Source of the DNA: Acytostelium subglobosum LB1 | Lineage: Eukaryota; Evosea; Eumycetozoa; Acytosteliales; Acytosteliaceae | Assembly: GCF_000787575.1 (NCBI RefSeq) | Contig: NW_012236509.1 | Location: forward strand, 471,076-535,075 | DNA: 64,000 nucleotides | Reading direction: 5' to 3' | Part shown: in pieces, positions 1-12,117 of the stretch | Layout: each line of letters opens with the position of its first letter | How positions within the stretch are numbered: the stretch's first letter is position 1 | Program-made: the position numbers and the translations under genes | Notes under the pieces: generated by a model | Told to the model about the DNA's origin: nothing | Database searches by the model: none | What the model saw: only the letters and a program-made list of their open reading frames with translations

Positions 1-1
1 T

Positions 2-2060
2 AAGGTCCCCGCCGGCGACTACTGTCTCACTGCATCCATCCCCGACGGCTCCTACCAACCGGGCAAGTTCGCCAACGACAACAAGTTTAACAAGGGCAAA
101 TACTGCTTCACTGTTGGTCCCGATAGCGTCACCAATGCAAACTTTGGCGGTGTCAAGGTATTCACAATCCAGTTCAATGCATGGGATGACACTGAGAACA
201 AGGATGGATACTACAGAGTTGAGAGGAATCTGGACAATGTCTACGTCGATCTGAAGACCTCTGCTGGCAACCTGGTTGCCAGACAAATTACCTTAAGGAA
301 TGGCACCACCTTCACTGCGCCACAAGGTAGCTACTGTTTGCAAGCGACCCACGCAGATTTCATTCCATTAAGTGTCCGTGCGCATGACAACGTCTTTGAC
401 AGCTCTGGAAGGTACTGCTTCACTCTCGACCGCAACATCGAACCAAAGGCCGGTAAGTTTATATATTCAAACATGGTCTGATCGTTCGTAATTCATTCAT
501 ACTCACGCAATCAATCATGACAGCATTCATCAAGTCCAAGTTCACCATTGCTGGTTTCTGTTGGGATGATTCGTTGAAGGACGAAGGATTCCTAAACAAG
601 TCCAGACCTCTGGGTGGAATGACAATCAATCTCTTTGACGTCAACTACAAGTTGATCAAGACACTAAATGATGTGAGTGGAGAATACGCCTTCACAGGTC
701 TTCCAGCTAGCCAGTACTGTGTTGAGGCCTACCGCGAAGATGGAACTTACATCCCAGGACGCCACAGAAATGATATGAGTTTCCTCGAGAAACAGCATTG
801 TGTTAGCCTTGGATTCCCAGACGATGTTCTTGATGCTCACTATGGTATGTAATGTGTGACACTCTCCCCCACTGACAATCAGTCAAACGACTAATCACCC
901 TCCCACCCGTGATCATCCATCCACCACCACAATTAATAGCTGGTCTCAAGAAGCTCAGGGTCACAATGAATGTTTGGAACGACACTATTGACAATCAAGG
1001 CATATATGACAGCAAGTTGCTAATGTCTGGTGCCAAGGTCGAGTTGACGAATGATCAAAACATATTGATTGACAGCTACATCACTACCGGCAAACCAATC
1101 ATCTACACGCTCGGTGCTGGTGGTTTGTACTGCTTCAATATCACATACCCATACGTCGACTATCCAGACTACGTCCCATCCACCAAAGGAAACGACAACA
1201 TCATTGACAATACTGGAAAGTATTGTTTCCGCGCTACTCAAGACGTTGACCTTCATGCCGGTAAGTTATATATATTACACATTCAATCATTCATTCGTCG
1301 TATCAGACGCTGACCATAACCCCCTCTCCTCATTCCCAAAGCATTCGTCGTTGCTCCTAGATACATGGTGCGAGGCACTATCTGGGATGATACCAAAGAC
1401 AACTTGGGTATACTTGACAAGTCGAGAGTGTTGTCCGGTGTACGTATGATTCTCAAGGACAGGAGAGGCAGAGACCTGTTGACATTGGACACGACTGGTG
1501 GAGAGTACTACTACTTCCGCGATCTGCGTGCTGGTCAATACTGTATCCTCGGTACAAAGATTGGTGGCGGCTACTGGCCATCAGAGACCAGGACTGACAA
1601 CAAGTATGACACCAATGGTTACTACTGCTTCGAGATCACCTCTGATATTCTGGACGCCAACTATGGTTTCATCAAGAGATGGAGAGTCCAGGGATCGGTC
1701 TGGGATGACACAGCCGCAAGACAAGGAAAGATGGACTACTCCAAGCTACTCGTGGGCGGCACGGTCACTCAGACGTCCCCCGCAGGCACCTCATCAAAGG
1801 AGGTCATCCACTCGTACTACTTCTACTTTGATGGCGACCACCCCAACGTCTGTCTAACAATCTCACAACCAGGCTACTCACCACTGGGCATTATCCAGAA
1901 TGACAATGCCTATGACAGCAATGGCAAGGTTTGCTACAATGTCGACAAGGATTATCTTGGTGCTGGTGCAGGTATGTTATCAACAATCCATCATAGTCTA
2001 TCAATCAATCAGTGACTAACACTTACTCCTTCCATCAACACAGCGATGATAAAGAAATAA
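2..2060 (+). CDS. SdrD_B-repeat (colossin-like) extracellular protein, 3' part
   Basis: The gene enters from the left edge. I read five exons: 2-452, 524-844, 940-1260, 1342-1971 and 2044-2060, stop TAA 2058-2060. All four introns (70-95 bases) are in phase 1. The exons encode about six repeats of the SdrD_B/Cna-B-like type. Each has a W-D-D opening (VWDDT..QGKMD-like), a middle NGTYSF..L..GQYC-like strand, a DN..D.NG..C strand and an NA.(F/Y)G end. In bacteria such repeats are stalk modules of surface adhesins; dictyostelid colossins carry long arrays and are secreted or surface-exposed. The C-terminus is a short AAMIKK-like tail with no membrane anchor. Family assignment is firm, function unknown. 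Each of exons 2 and 3 equals one repeat, so the exon is the duplication unit. Confidence 0.85.
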
Positions 2061-2719
2061 TAATCCACACTGATTATTACGCCATATTTTATTTTACTTC
2101 AATCAAATCACTCAATCAAATCAATCAATCAATCAAATAAACAATATTTAACTACCACCACCTACTTAATTAAGATTGGGTTCTATTCCATCCCGTCTAC
2201 TATTATGATGAATCATCAACACCTATTTCAGAGGTCACTTATCATTCTCCTACGACAAGTCAAAGAAGGAAGCTTACTATTCCAATGACTTCTCTACCAG
2301 GGCTACTTTGATGTTCATCCATCACTCATTCTTCAAGATGACACCAAATTGAACAGCTATTACCACTACCAATGGGTAGTCATACCTTCAATCTAATCAC
2401 ATCGTGCTGTGATCACTTTCAATCAGTCTCCGACTGAGATATTTTTTTATCCATCTCCTTTTTTCAAAGTTTTTGACTCTGCAGAGGCCAACAGGGTACG
2501 AAACAATTGAGCCCAAACAGGACAGATGGCCCTGGACTAAACACGAATTGCAACACCCCACGCAGCAAAGGCCTTGCTTGAGGTGGTCCCCGAAGGTCAC
2601 ATGGTCATTACCATCATCATTCACCATATGTTATCATCCATTACTAGTACAACAGATACAGACATTCATAGATACATAGACATATATATAGAGAGAAAGA
2701 GACAGAACACATCAATACC
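2061..2719. other. Spacer between colossin-like and DENN-WD40 genes
   Basis: About 660 bases. The first 100 are AT-rich with TCAA repeats, expected for a 3' UTR. Between about 2170 and 2400 the composition looks coding-like, and one + frame (about 2233-2349) reads roughly 40 residues before a stop, but I recognise no domain, no start and no splice signals. It may be a gene remnant. The last 100 bases, with a GAGA-rich stretch at 2690-2706, are the leader of the DENN gene. Confidence 0.4.
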
Positions 2720-5700
2720 ATGTGTGACGAGCCGACTACAAAGTCTCCAGCATCCTCATTCTTGAGTATTGGACATCCATCAGCATCAGTATCAGCATCT
2801 TCATTAGGATCAGTTGTTATTGATAATGGAAACCTTGGTTTGGGCAGCAATAATAGTAGTAGCAGTAGCATGAGCAATAGTGGTGGCGGTCCACCATCCA
2901 ACCTGCGATTGGTCGATTATTATATAGTATGCGCAATGAATCGATCCATTGTTACCAACTCGTTGGAGAAACCATATCAAGTGGAGATCATCGAGCGATT
3001 CCCCGCGCACAATCACGAGAATGTAGCATTGCCGCCTCATATATGGATGTTCTGCTTCCCCACAGGTCTATACATTAAGAAGGAGCCGCTCGAGCCGGCC
3101 CTATCAACATACTGTCTCACAGAACTAGACGGCGCAAGATTCTACGCAGCATCCCTTGTATATTACTCTCAACTTCCGCCAGAGCATATTGTACGTACAT
3201 TATATTATGCGTGGGTGGCTGTCAAACATGTTGTCACCCTTTGACTGACACTATCGCCTCGCCACACCACACACATCTCTGCGCCAACAACTCGCCACTA
3301 TACGACCCATCACACCACAACTACAGGAGGAATACAACATATCACTATACTCGCCAGTGTCTATTAACTTACTGTCGCGATACCCTTGTTACAATATATT
3401 GAAGGAGATATTGTGCTACATTCATCGCTCAACGCTAGAGCAACAGAGACATGCACTGCCCTTCGAAAGACTAATCTCCAATATCATCTATGATTTGCCG
3501 CGACCCGTTTCTGGCTACCAATTCAACTTTGTTCTGCCGACACTGTCTGCGTTTCCCACGCAGCAGACGCGCTTCATCTACAGCCTGCCAAGCTGCTTGA
3601 CGCTGCCTCAGGTCGACGTGCCATTCACGTTCATCTTCAACATACTTGGCATACAGGGCGTTCTCAAACTACTGTCACTGGTACTCTATGAGCGCAAGCT
3701 GTTGTTCCTCTCCTCAAACGACTCGCTGCTCACCATTGCATGCGAGACCATCACCAATCTACTCTATCCATTCGTCTGGCCACATGTATTCATACCAATC
3801 CTACCGACTATTCTGATCGACTTCCTCCAAGCGCCCACTCCCTTCATCGTTGGCATGCATTACGACAAGGGCAAGGACTTCAGGATCGACAACAACGATG
3901 TATGTTTCGTACAAGTAATCCATGAGTCAGTCCATGAACATCCACTCACCCTCCCTCCATCTATCAAACGATCCATCACAACAGATTACTATAATCAATC
4001 TAGATCAACAGACTATTACTATACCAAGTGCAATCACACTTCCACAGCTACCCGAACAGCAATTGAAGCAACTGTACAAACGACTCAACTTGATACTTTA
4101 TCCGGCGATGGCCAATGTCAGTGTGGCCTATCCAGCCTCGACAACGGCCTCATCCGGCATCTCAATGGACGATCAGATACGCGCGGCATTCATGGATTTC
4201 TTCCTGGCATTCTTCAACGATGTCAACTCTTATCGCTACCTCCTGAGGAAGTATCCCAAGCCCATCACATCATTCAACACATCATCATTCCTAATGAAGA
4301 ACCAGAACACTGAAGTTGTTGTAAGTACCCGCTGATCAGCGTGAGTCGGTGATTGATTGGAGCATCCATATACTGATTGATCAATTGCCATCTCTTGTAG
4401 AACTTCCTCACGGACCTCATTGAGACATCGGCGGTCACAAGATTCCTCGATCAGAATCAAGAGAACACATCATTCTTCTATCATATCTGTCAGCTTCATC
4501 TACAAGAGACCACGAGGACACTGTCAACAACAAGTCAGACAGCATCATTCTATGACACAATCATTGGACACTTGTCGCGTGTCAACAAGTCACGGATCGG
4601 AACATTGGAGGAAGTGACAATTCCTCTTCCAGACGATGCAGATCTGTCAACAGAGACGGCGACCACGATCACCACTGGCGAAGTGGGAATGAATGGAGAT
4701 AGAGACACACCAGCGTACTCATACACATACGACCTCATGAAAGAGTTGGACGAGGAGAATTTCTCGCGTCGCATACCATTCTCTGTTCAGATGTCACACA
4801 TTCGACACCAGCGACCATTGTCTATCACAGCAAAGCCTGTTTCCCCATCACCTATGCTTGCACCAGAGTCCACTACAACTGCAACAGAGTCTCTCAAACA
4901 TGGATTCTTTGGAAGCAAACTTAGTGAGAGTCACTTCCGCCGAGGATCACTCTTCAAGAGCTCACCTCAATCCACCATTGTGTTGGCCAACTACCAACAG
5001 AGTCAAGTGGCACAGCTCTCAATCACATTGAGTGAGGACCAAGAGGTGTTGAAAGACTTTATCGATGGATACATCGATCTGATCTTTGATGAAGATGAAG
5101 GCTCGACCACCGTGGACTTGGAACATCAGAACTTACTTTTCAACATCTTTGCCATCCGTCGTAGTCGTCACTACTTTGTCGAATCACTGGCGACCATCTC
5201 CTCCAAGAAGTCATTCACATTTGGCAACTGGCGACTCTTCCTCCTCGTCGAGATCATCAAAAAGATCTTCAACGAGTGCGACAAGTCTGCGGACTTCAAG
5301 ACTGCCTCCACCCTGCTCATTCGTATCAAGGAGTTCTACTACAAGGACAACACAAACCTCGAGCCACTCTATGTACGTCCTCCCATCATTCACTCATTCA
5401 ATCAATTCACTAACTTCAAACCAACATCATTCATATAGAACCACTTCATCAATCTGTCACTTTGGAAGAATGTCCACTTCTGGGAGTCATCATTCTTTGA
5501 TTCCGTGCAGTCGTTGCGACGAGAGAAGCTTGGCAGCGTGTTCAACGATCAGACACTTGATGATTGGGAGACACATTCAGCTGAGAAGCAGCGCACATTG
5601 ATTGAGACTGAGGAGGACATACTCTTCACATCTTTGAGTGCCTTCTCACTCCAGATGATTAAGCTCAAGGTGTCCACAGTGGAGATTGGTCGATTCGTCA

Positions 5701-7633
5701 GCAAGATGTCCGTTCTGACGTCTCTTAGCGATGAACACTCACAAACACTTACCGAGCTCATTACCAAAATGTACAAAGCACAAGCCATCGAGTTCCAGAC
5801 AGCCGTACCCTCGACCTTATTTGTATGTTTGATCGCCACTTACTCATCCACTCATTTGCTCATTCACTTACTCATACTCTCTCAACAAACAGAACAAGTC
5901 AGACATCAAATATTTCACAGCATCAATGCGAAGGAACATTGAGATTGAGAAGGAAGGCGCAAAGCAGATTTATACAAAGCTCATTCAGATCAAGAGGAAG
6001 GAAACGCCACAAACCGGAGATGAGAGGTCACATGATGTCCCGGAGTACCTCGAGACCACCATCAACAATGTGATTGATACCTCGTCAGAGAAGAGGGACG
6101 GATACTCAGTAACGACTCTCAAAGGAAGCAAGGCGGGCATAACTTGTGTGGCGATACACAATCAACCAAAGTGTATACTAAGCGGCGATCTGAGTGGAAC
6201 GATCATGGTGTGGAACTATGAAGATGGAAGACATCTCCAGAAACTGTCCAATCACAAGGACAGCGTAAGCTGCATAGGCATTGGCGACTATGATGTGTTT
6301 GCCAGTGGCTCCAGAGATAAGACGCTGCGACTTTGGAACTGTAATGAGAGTGAGTGGAACTGCGTATCCACACTTCAAGAACACACATCCGAGATATCAT
6401 GTCTGGAGATGAAGCGTAATACTGTCCTCACTGGCTCATATGATAGTACTGTCATTGTAAGTAACCTACCATTTATCCAGGTACCATGCGATAGGTCTAA
6501 CATTATCATACTAGATGTGGGACGTAAGAACAAACAGGAAGATCAAGACATTCACAGGTCACAAGCAGAATATCCTATCGATTGCGATTGGAGGCGTTGG
6601 GGATACGTTGGCTGTATCCACATCTTGTGATACAACCAGCAAGATTTGGGACTTGAGAACACTCAAGTGCCTACACTCATTGAGCGCACACAATGACTGG
6701 GTGAGCAAAGCTGTGATCGACGGAAGCAGATTGTTCACTGCAGGCTATGACGGAGTGATCAACATTTGGGACATGGTCAATGGCACACTCACCAAGACAC
6801 TGAAGGGTCACAAGGGAAGTGTTACATGTCTCTCTTACAACAACACCAGTGGAGTGCTATACAGTGGTGGATCGGACTCATTCATTCGTGCATGGGACCT
6901 GACAAATGGCCTGGTATCCAAGATATACAAAGGTCACAAGGATGAGATTGAGTCCATCCTTGCTGATGAGGACAAACTGGTGACCAGCTCCAATGATCAG
7001 ACACTGCGCGTGTGGAATGCGCATACATCAATCTGCACCAAGGTCCTGCGAGGACACAATGACTACGTTAGACAGCTCACAGCTCCAAAGCATAACTCAC
7101 TCACCCGATTCGTGTCTGGAGGACTAGACGCCACGATCAAGATATGGGATATCGAACCTTCGACCACACTGCTCACTCCTCCAACGCTACAGCCCAAGAG
7201 CTCCAAGTCTTTCATTGGCCATGGCTTGTCAGGCATGCCTATTCACTCAGCATACGACCTATCCATGACGACAGAGAAGGCAAAGAGGAAGAACAAACAT
7301 AGCAAAAAGGCTAGCGTGGATATTTCAGCATTGATGTTATCGCACCACGCCCCGCTCCTCGTCTCTGCTTCCACCAGTATCTCCCTATCCTCCTCCATGC
7401 AGAACTTCTCATCGTCCTCGACTGCCACAGCCCCAGCGACATCGACCACTACGCCATCCTCTCTATCAACCTCATCAACACCGTCAACTCACATTTCACC
7501 ATCAACTACACCCAACTCTTCATCACCAGTAGTGTCGCCTCCCAATATCATGTGGCAAGTTGGATCACCATCCAACAAGATACGTCGTTCTGCTGAGCCC
7601 CATGTATCAAGGTCCAAAGAAGTAAATGAATGA
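2720..7633 (+). CDS. DENN domain and WD40 repeat protein (SCD1/DENND3-like RabGEF)
   Basis: Seven exons: 2720-3190, 3327-3914, 3985-4320, 4401-5372, 5439-5822, 5893-6456 and 6515-7633. All junctions are phase 0, giving about 1477 residues. Residues 1-57 are a Ser-rich low-complexity tail. From about 58 to 500 lies a tripartite DENN module: uDENN start LVDYYIVCAMNRS, cDENN with YPCYNILKEILCYIH and LYERKLLFLSSN, then IINLDQQTI and the dDENN helices AAFMDFFLAFFNDV. Residues about 990-1316 hold eight WD40 repeats ending in W-N or W-D (VWN, RLWN, MWD, KIWD, NIWD, RAWD, RVWN, KIWD). The last 160 residues are Ser/Thr/Pro-rich. DENN domains are exchange factors for Rab GTPases. DENN plus C-terminal WD40 is the architecture of plant SCD1 and animal DENND3, which act in vesicle traffic. 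The Rab partner cannot be told from sequence. The dDENN-WD linker (about 500-990) has no domain I recognise. Confidence 0.9.
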
Positions 7634-7704
7634 AAGAATGATCGGTTGTGATTGATTTGATTGAATGCGCTACTACTTTTTAATCGACTAATCATTGGTC
7701 TGAT

Positions 7705-9732
7705 CTAGAGAATGAACTTTAGGAACAAGAGCAGCGCTATCAAGAAGACCATAAAGAACTTGGTGAAGGAATATACAGATTTGATCGTCAGCTTGTGGCA
7801 GGTAATCATTGATGATGATGATGTTGAAGTAGTTGATGAAGTTGTTGTCGATGTTGAAGACGTCGAGGTCGATGACGATGTTTGAAGGTTTTCTCCAATG
7901 ACCGATTTGTAACGTTTGCTGTAGTTCTCGCTGAACACTTCAAAGTAGTAGCAGGCACCATTCCAAGACACCATCACAAAGATGAACAAGAGGAATACAG
8001 TATGAGCGACGAATGATGTCATCAACAATGGCAATGTTATCAGTGTTCCAAGGGTATAAAGTAGTTGGAAGGCTAGAAAAAGTTGATTTGTTGATGTATT
8101 AGCATTGAACACTGTTTGTTGTATCTTTGTAGAGATGATAACATACCCATGAGTACTGCACCTGGCGAGACATTGATGTTCTTGGCTAATAACATCTTGT
8201 AAATTGGATGTGGCTGTCTGACAGACATCCATCTAGAGGACGTCATGATGTCTTGATCGTTGGCCAGCTTGGTCTCATCGATGATTTCCGTCTTTGCAAA
8301 GTAAAAGACTTGCCAGAGAACGTATAGGGCGATGGGAATGACGAATGTATCTTTGAATGAGAGTGTACAGGGTTGTCCGCCACAGGCATTATCCAGTGGG
8401 AAGTCGATTGGGTACCAGCGCAGACAATATGTCACGATAGGAGGACAGAGATGAATGAACACAGATGTGAGCTTGTCAACGTCGTGGAACACCATACTGT
8501 TACGCCAAACAATGCAGCCCCATGCCAATGGCCCATTGGTCAGCGCAAACACCAGTTTGAAGAATGACGGCGTGGATAGAGGTCCGAGCAATAACTGATG
8601 TCCAAACATGTAGAATAGCAAGAGGAAGTTGCATAGGTAACAAAAGTCCAACATGAAGTAATGGTACTTTGAGCGGTGGTAGTCAAAGAATCGTAGTACC
8701 ATCAATGGTATCACCAGTGCAGTGTACAATAGATACATGTACTGAGGTGCACGTATCAGTACAAACTCTGAAGTGAACAAAACGATCAGTCCCAAAGTGA
8801 AAGCCACTTTGTCCATCAGACGTAGGAATGGTGGCGCATTCATCTTGTCATTGAACTCCTGTGTGTGTATGTGTAAGATGGTTGGTATGGTCAGCGTAAT
8901 GACACCAGTGAGAGTGGATATACACCTACACTCTTCTTGAGCTTTATCAGCTCCTTGATCTTATCCTTCTCTCTCTTTAGTCTCTGGCCTTTCTCCTTGA
9001 GGTTGACATTGTCCACTACCTTCCTCCTCAATCGGATCAACTTGGTATTGAGTTGTGAATGTCTATGCTTCAAGCTCTTGATTGCCTCTCTGTTGTTATG
9101 TATGTGTTGTGTGAGAATGGAGTGTTGTGTTACTTGATCATGTGAGCATACCTATTAAGGAACCGCTGGAACATGCTGATTAGAGGAACTTCGTGGTCCT
9201 CATCCTCAAGGTCTCCAGTTAAAGGATTGATCTCTGGTTCGGTATCGGAGAGGTAATGTTTGATTTCCGATGGTGACATTGGAGAGGTGATCTCATCCTC
9301 CTCATCCTCTTCCTCATCCTCTCCCTTTGTTGATTCGTATTCATCGTCCTCCTCGTCCTCGGTTGTTGTTGTGGTCGCATTGGCACTACTACTGCCATCA
9401 GTTGAATCTGAGTTGGCAGCGACCACCACTTTACTCCTGGATTTATACGCTCTTCTAGTTCTTTGATGAGTTGTTGGTGGTGGAGGAGTTGTCTGATCAG
9501 AACTCTCACTACTACTATTACTACTAATACTATTATTCTTTTCCATCAAAGGTGATGACGAAGATGATGAATAAGATTCATTCTCATCTGCAGAGGATAT
9601 CAACACATTTTGTTGTTGAGTATGATCCATGTTTGAGTCTGTATTTATAATATCGCCTATGATTGATTAAGTGATTGTGAGTGAGTGAGTGATTGAGTGA
9701 TTGAGTGAGAATGACAAGTACTTACACTCCAT
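7705..9732 (-). CDS. Glycerophosphocholine acyltransferase (Gpc1 / DUF2838 family)
   Basis: Exons on the minus strand: 9732-9726 (only ATGGAGT), 9656-9152, 9089-8930, 8858-8147 and 8072-7705, about 583 residues. The 7-base first exon is inferred: its GTAAGT donor and the acceptor at 9657 keep frame with the next exon. If it is wrong, translation starts at 9630. The N-terminus is Ser-rich and acidic, followed by a Lys/Arg-rich coiled coil, then a multi-span core with family motifs: DKVAFTLG, FDYHRSKYHYFMLDFCY, NGPLAWG.IVWRNSMVFH and DK.TS.FIH..PP. These match the yeast Gpc1/plant GPCAT family, which transfers an acyl group from acyl-CoA to glycerophosphocholine to give lysophosphatidylcholine. 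A Ser/Thr-rich tail ends in a hydrophobic segment (FFMVFLIALLLFLKFIL). The stop is 72 bases from the stop of the convergent DENN gene. Confidence 0.88.
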
Positions 9733-10120
9733 TTTATATATCTATGTACAATGAATATTAACAACAATAAATAACCAACTATTACTAATACTACTACAAC
9801 TATCTAGTATGTGTGCATCTGTTAATGATGTGTAAGTTAACACTCAAGTTGAGTGTCATCTAGAGGTTGACAGATAGCGACAAAGCGGTCAACCCTATCT
9901 AATTGGATGGTGAAGATGGATAGAGGTTGTGGGTGAAACCTTTGAATAAAATTAATAAAAATCAACAATCCCAGCAATCTGAACCATCTCACCTTCCAAA
10001 AGACACAAACCCACCCACATGAAGTGTGACAACCTTGAAAAAGGTAAACAATTGCTCATTGTACATAACATAACATAACCAATATTTACATTATAAGTAG
10101 TAGTTAGTCTTTTCATTTGA
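9733..10120. other. Spacer: Gpc1-like promoter and B-box gene 3' region
   Basis: About 390 bases, AT-rich. The part near 9733-9800 is the probable leader and promoter of the divergently placed acyltransferase. The part near 10050-10120 is the 3' side of the B-box gene. I see no ORF, RNA gene or long repeat. Confidence 0.5.
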
Positions 10121-11695
10121 TTATGTTATTGATATGTTATTGTTGTCTATCTTCAAACATGCTCCATTATAGATTGCTGGACAACTGTTAATAGGATCTG
10201 TGTCACTGATTGGACTCCATTTGTTAGTCTTTGTTGTGTAGAAATAGTTTCTACCCAGGCCACCAATATAGTATATTCCACCAGACTGTTTGTCATATAG
10301 TAATGAACATCTTGTTGTGTCAGAGACTGGACAGGGGGCCAACTTGCAACTTGTCATTACGCCCATAATAGCTTTGTAGAATTTGACAAATCCTTGGGAG
10401 GTCAGAATGTATATATAAGTTGTTCCATCAAAGCAACTGGCATAGTATTGGCCATCAATGGTAATGTGTTTCGTAGGATGAAAATCTGTTGTCATTGTTT
10501 GGATATTGCAGTTCTTATTTTCTTTGTTGTTTGATATCACAATTATCTTCTTGTTGTAAAAGTACAGTTGTGTACTGTCGACACCAATCGGGTCAAAAGT
10601 GGAGAACTTCCTCGTGTCCAAGTTGACGCACACCACTTTGCTTGCTCCATCACCTAAAAGGTAGATGTTATTGCTACCATCGTAGACTGCAGAGACATGA
10701 TTTTGGCCCTCCAGTATGCCAATCTTAACTCTCTTTAACTTTCTCTCTGATAGTGAGATATTAGTGCAGCAGTTTGGTTCCGCACCTCCAAAGACATAGA
10801 CATTGCCACGAGCAAAGACCAATGAATTGTTTGAGTTGAATGACTGATTGAATTGGTCCTTGTAATGAGTCCATTCTTTAGTCTCCAACGAGTACAATGA
10901 ATAGTGATTTTCATAGATGGAGAATATATGACGGTCAAAGGCATTTAACTCTGGTTGGATCAAGGTGAAACTGGATTCAATGATATCCTTGACATCCTTC
11001 AAATTCTTAGTGTCAATCATAACTTGACAAGGTTCCCGCAATAATGTTGAGTAATGGTCGCCGTATGGCCACTGAGTAGTGAGTTGAATGTGGTTGTCGA
11101 TCATTGACAGTAGCTCATCATCATTGAGTGGTGATTTGTGGTCATCTTTCTCATCATTACTCTGACATAATGAGTTGTTGAGGAGCTCTGTCATTGATTT
11201 ACATTTAGTGAAAGTGTCGATTATAAGTTGTGATGTCTCATCATCTTGCTCCTCATTATTACTATGATTGATTGGATGTGACATGTTGATGATACAGTTG
11301 ATATCTCTTAACTCTGCTACAATGTGACTCATTGTTGCCTTGATATGCTCCATCTTTGAATTGATTGGAGTCTTGACCTTGTGCTCCTGTGCCATAAGCA
11401 CCTTGATCAGTTGTTCAAAGTGTCCAGTGACCTCTGAACGCAATCTCTCGAGTGTTTGATAGGATGTTGCACATTGTTGCAATGTTTTCCAGAGTTGGTT
11501 CAGCCTTGGCGAGCACCAAAGAGCGTCATAGTCTTTCTGCGACAAGTTCATCTTTATATTATCCAAATGATCCAAGTTATGACCCTTGTGCAGCCTAACA
11601 AAGCATACTGAACATAACAATTGGTTACAATCCAAGCATAGGAATTCTGGTCTTTGATCATGGTCTTGGCATCTTGTTGACATTGTATCTATCAT
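10121..11695 (-). CDS. B-box zinc-finger protein with C-terminal repeat domain
   Basis: Single exon of 524 residues. The N-terminus (residues 8-50) is a B-box zinc finger: C-QDH-D then C-LD-C, C-SV-C and H-KGH spacing around FLCLDCNQLLCSVCFVRLH. A helical, probably coiled-coil region follows, and then from about residue 255 a run of short beta segments with kelch-like character (VFARGNVYVFGG, NIYLLGDGASKV, GIYYIGG). This B-box plus coiled coil plus beta-propeller-like layout is a lineage-expanded family in dictyostelids; individual functions are mostly unknown. The alternative start is Met5. B-box modules usually mediate protein contacts in TRIM-like proteins, but no RING is present, so ligase activity is not supported. 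Confidence 0.8.
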   Translation of the reverse strand: MIDTMSTRCQDHDQRPEFLCLDCNQLLCSVCFVRLHKGHNLDHLDNIKMNLSQKDYDALWCSPRLNQLWKTLQQCATSYQTLERLRSEVTGHFEQLIKVLMAQEHKVKTPINSKMEHIKATMSHIVAELRDINCIINMSHPINHSNNEEQDDETSQLIIDTFTKCKSMTELLNNSLCQSNDEKDDHKSPLNDDELLSMIDNHIQLTTQWPYGDHYSTLLREPCQVMIDTKNLKDVKDIIESSFTLIQPELNAFDRHIFSIYENHYSLYSLETKEWTHYKDQFNQSFNSNNSLVFARGNVYVFGGAEPNCCTNISLSERKLKRVKIGILEGQNHVSAVYDGSNNIYLLGDGASKVVCVNLDTRKFSTFDPIGVDSTQLYFYNKKIIVISNNKENKNCNIQTMTTDFHPTKHITIDGQYYASCFDGTTYIYILTSQGFVKFYKAIMGVMTSCKLAPCPVSDTTRCSLLYDKQSGGIYYIGGLGRNYFYTTKTNKWSPISDTDPINSCPAIYNGACLKIDNNNISIT

Positions 11696-12117
11696 AACAT
11701 CATTATTCTTCTTGTTCTTAATCTGTGACTCTTTATGTTTATATTTATATGTATGTGGGGGAATGAATGGATGAATGAATGAATGAATGAAAGAATGAAT
11801 GTGTTACCCTAAAGTCAGAGACAAGCATGAAGTGCAAACGGGGGGTCATGGGTACCCCCTTACTACTATATTAGGTAATTGTGGACAGTTTAGGAAGGTT
11901 ACAAGTCAATTGATCCTGATTTGGTAAGTGTGTATATATATATTATATTACAATATAATTTCATTGCCCGCTCTGATGCGATGCATATCCATCCATCTAT
12001 CCATCACTCTTGGTCACAACACGCCATGCCATGCAAGGTGGATGGAACAGGAACAGGAAGTGGAAGTGGAAGTGGAGAGTGGAAGTGATCACTTCCGAAT
12101 GTCTAGTCTAGTCTTGC
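11696..12117. other. Spacer with TGAA repeats and a GGGGGT/ACCCCC hairpin
   Basis: Upstream region of the B-box gene and downstream region of the TACC gene. It holds a (TGAA)n run at 11763-11800 and an inverted repeat GGGGGT (11841-11846) / ACCCCC (11854-11859) with a 7-base loop, about 150 bases upstream of the B-box start. It also holds a GGAAGTGGAAGTGGAAGTGG microsatellite near 12055. No gene seen. Confidence 0.45.

Noticed and set aside
7705-8232. ORF starting MDVCQTATSN in front of the last Gpc1-like exon
   Set aside because: Its first 50 codons are intron and out-of-frame exon; the true exon starts at 8072 after a TAG acceptor.
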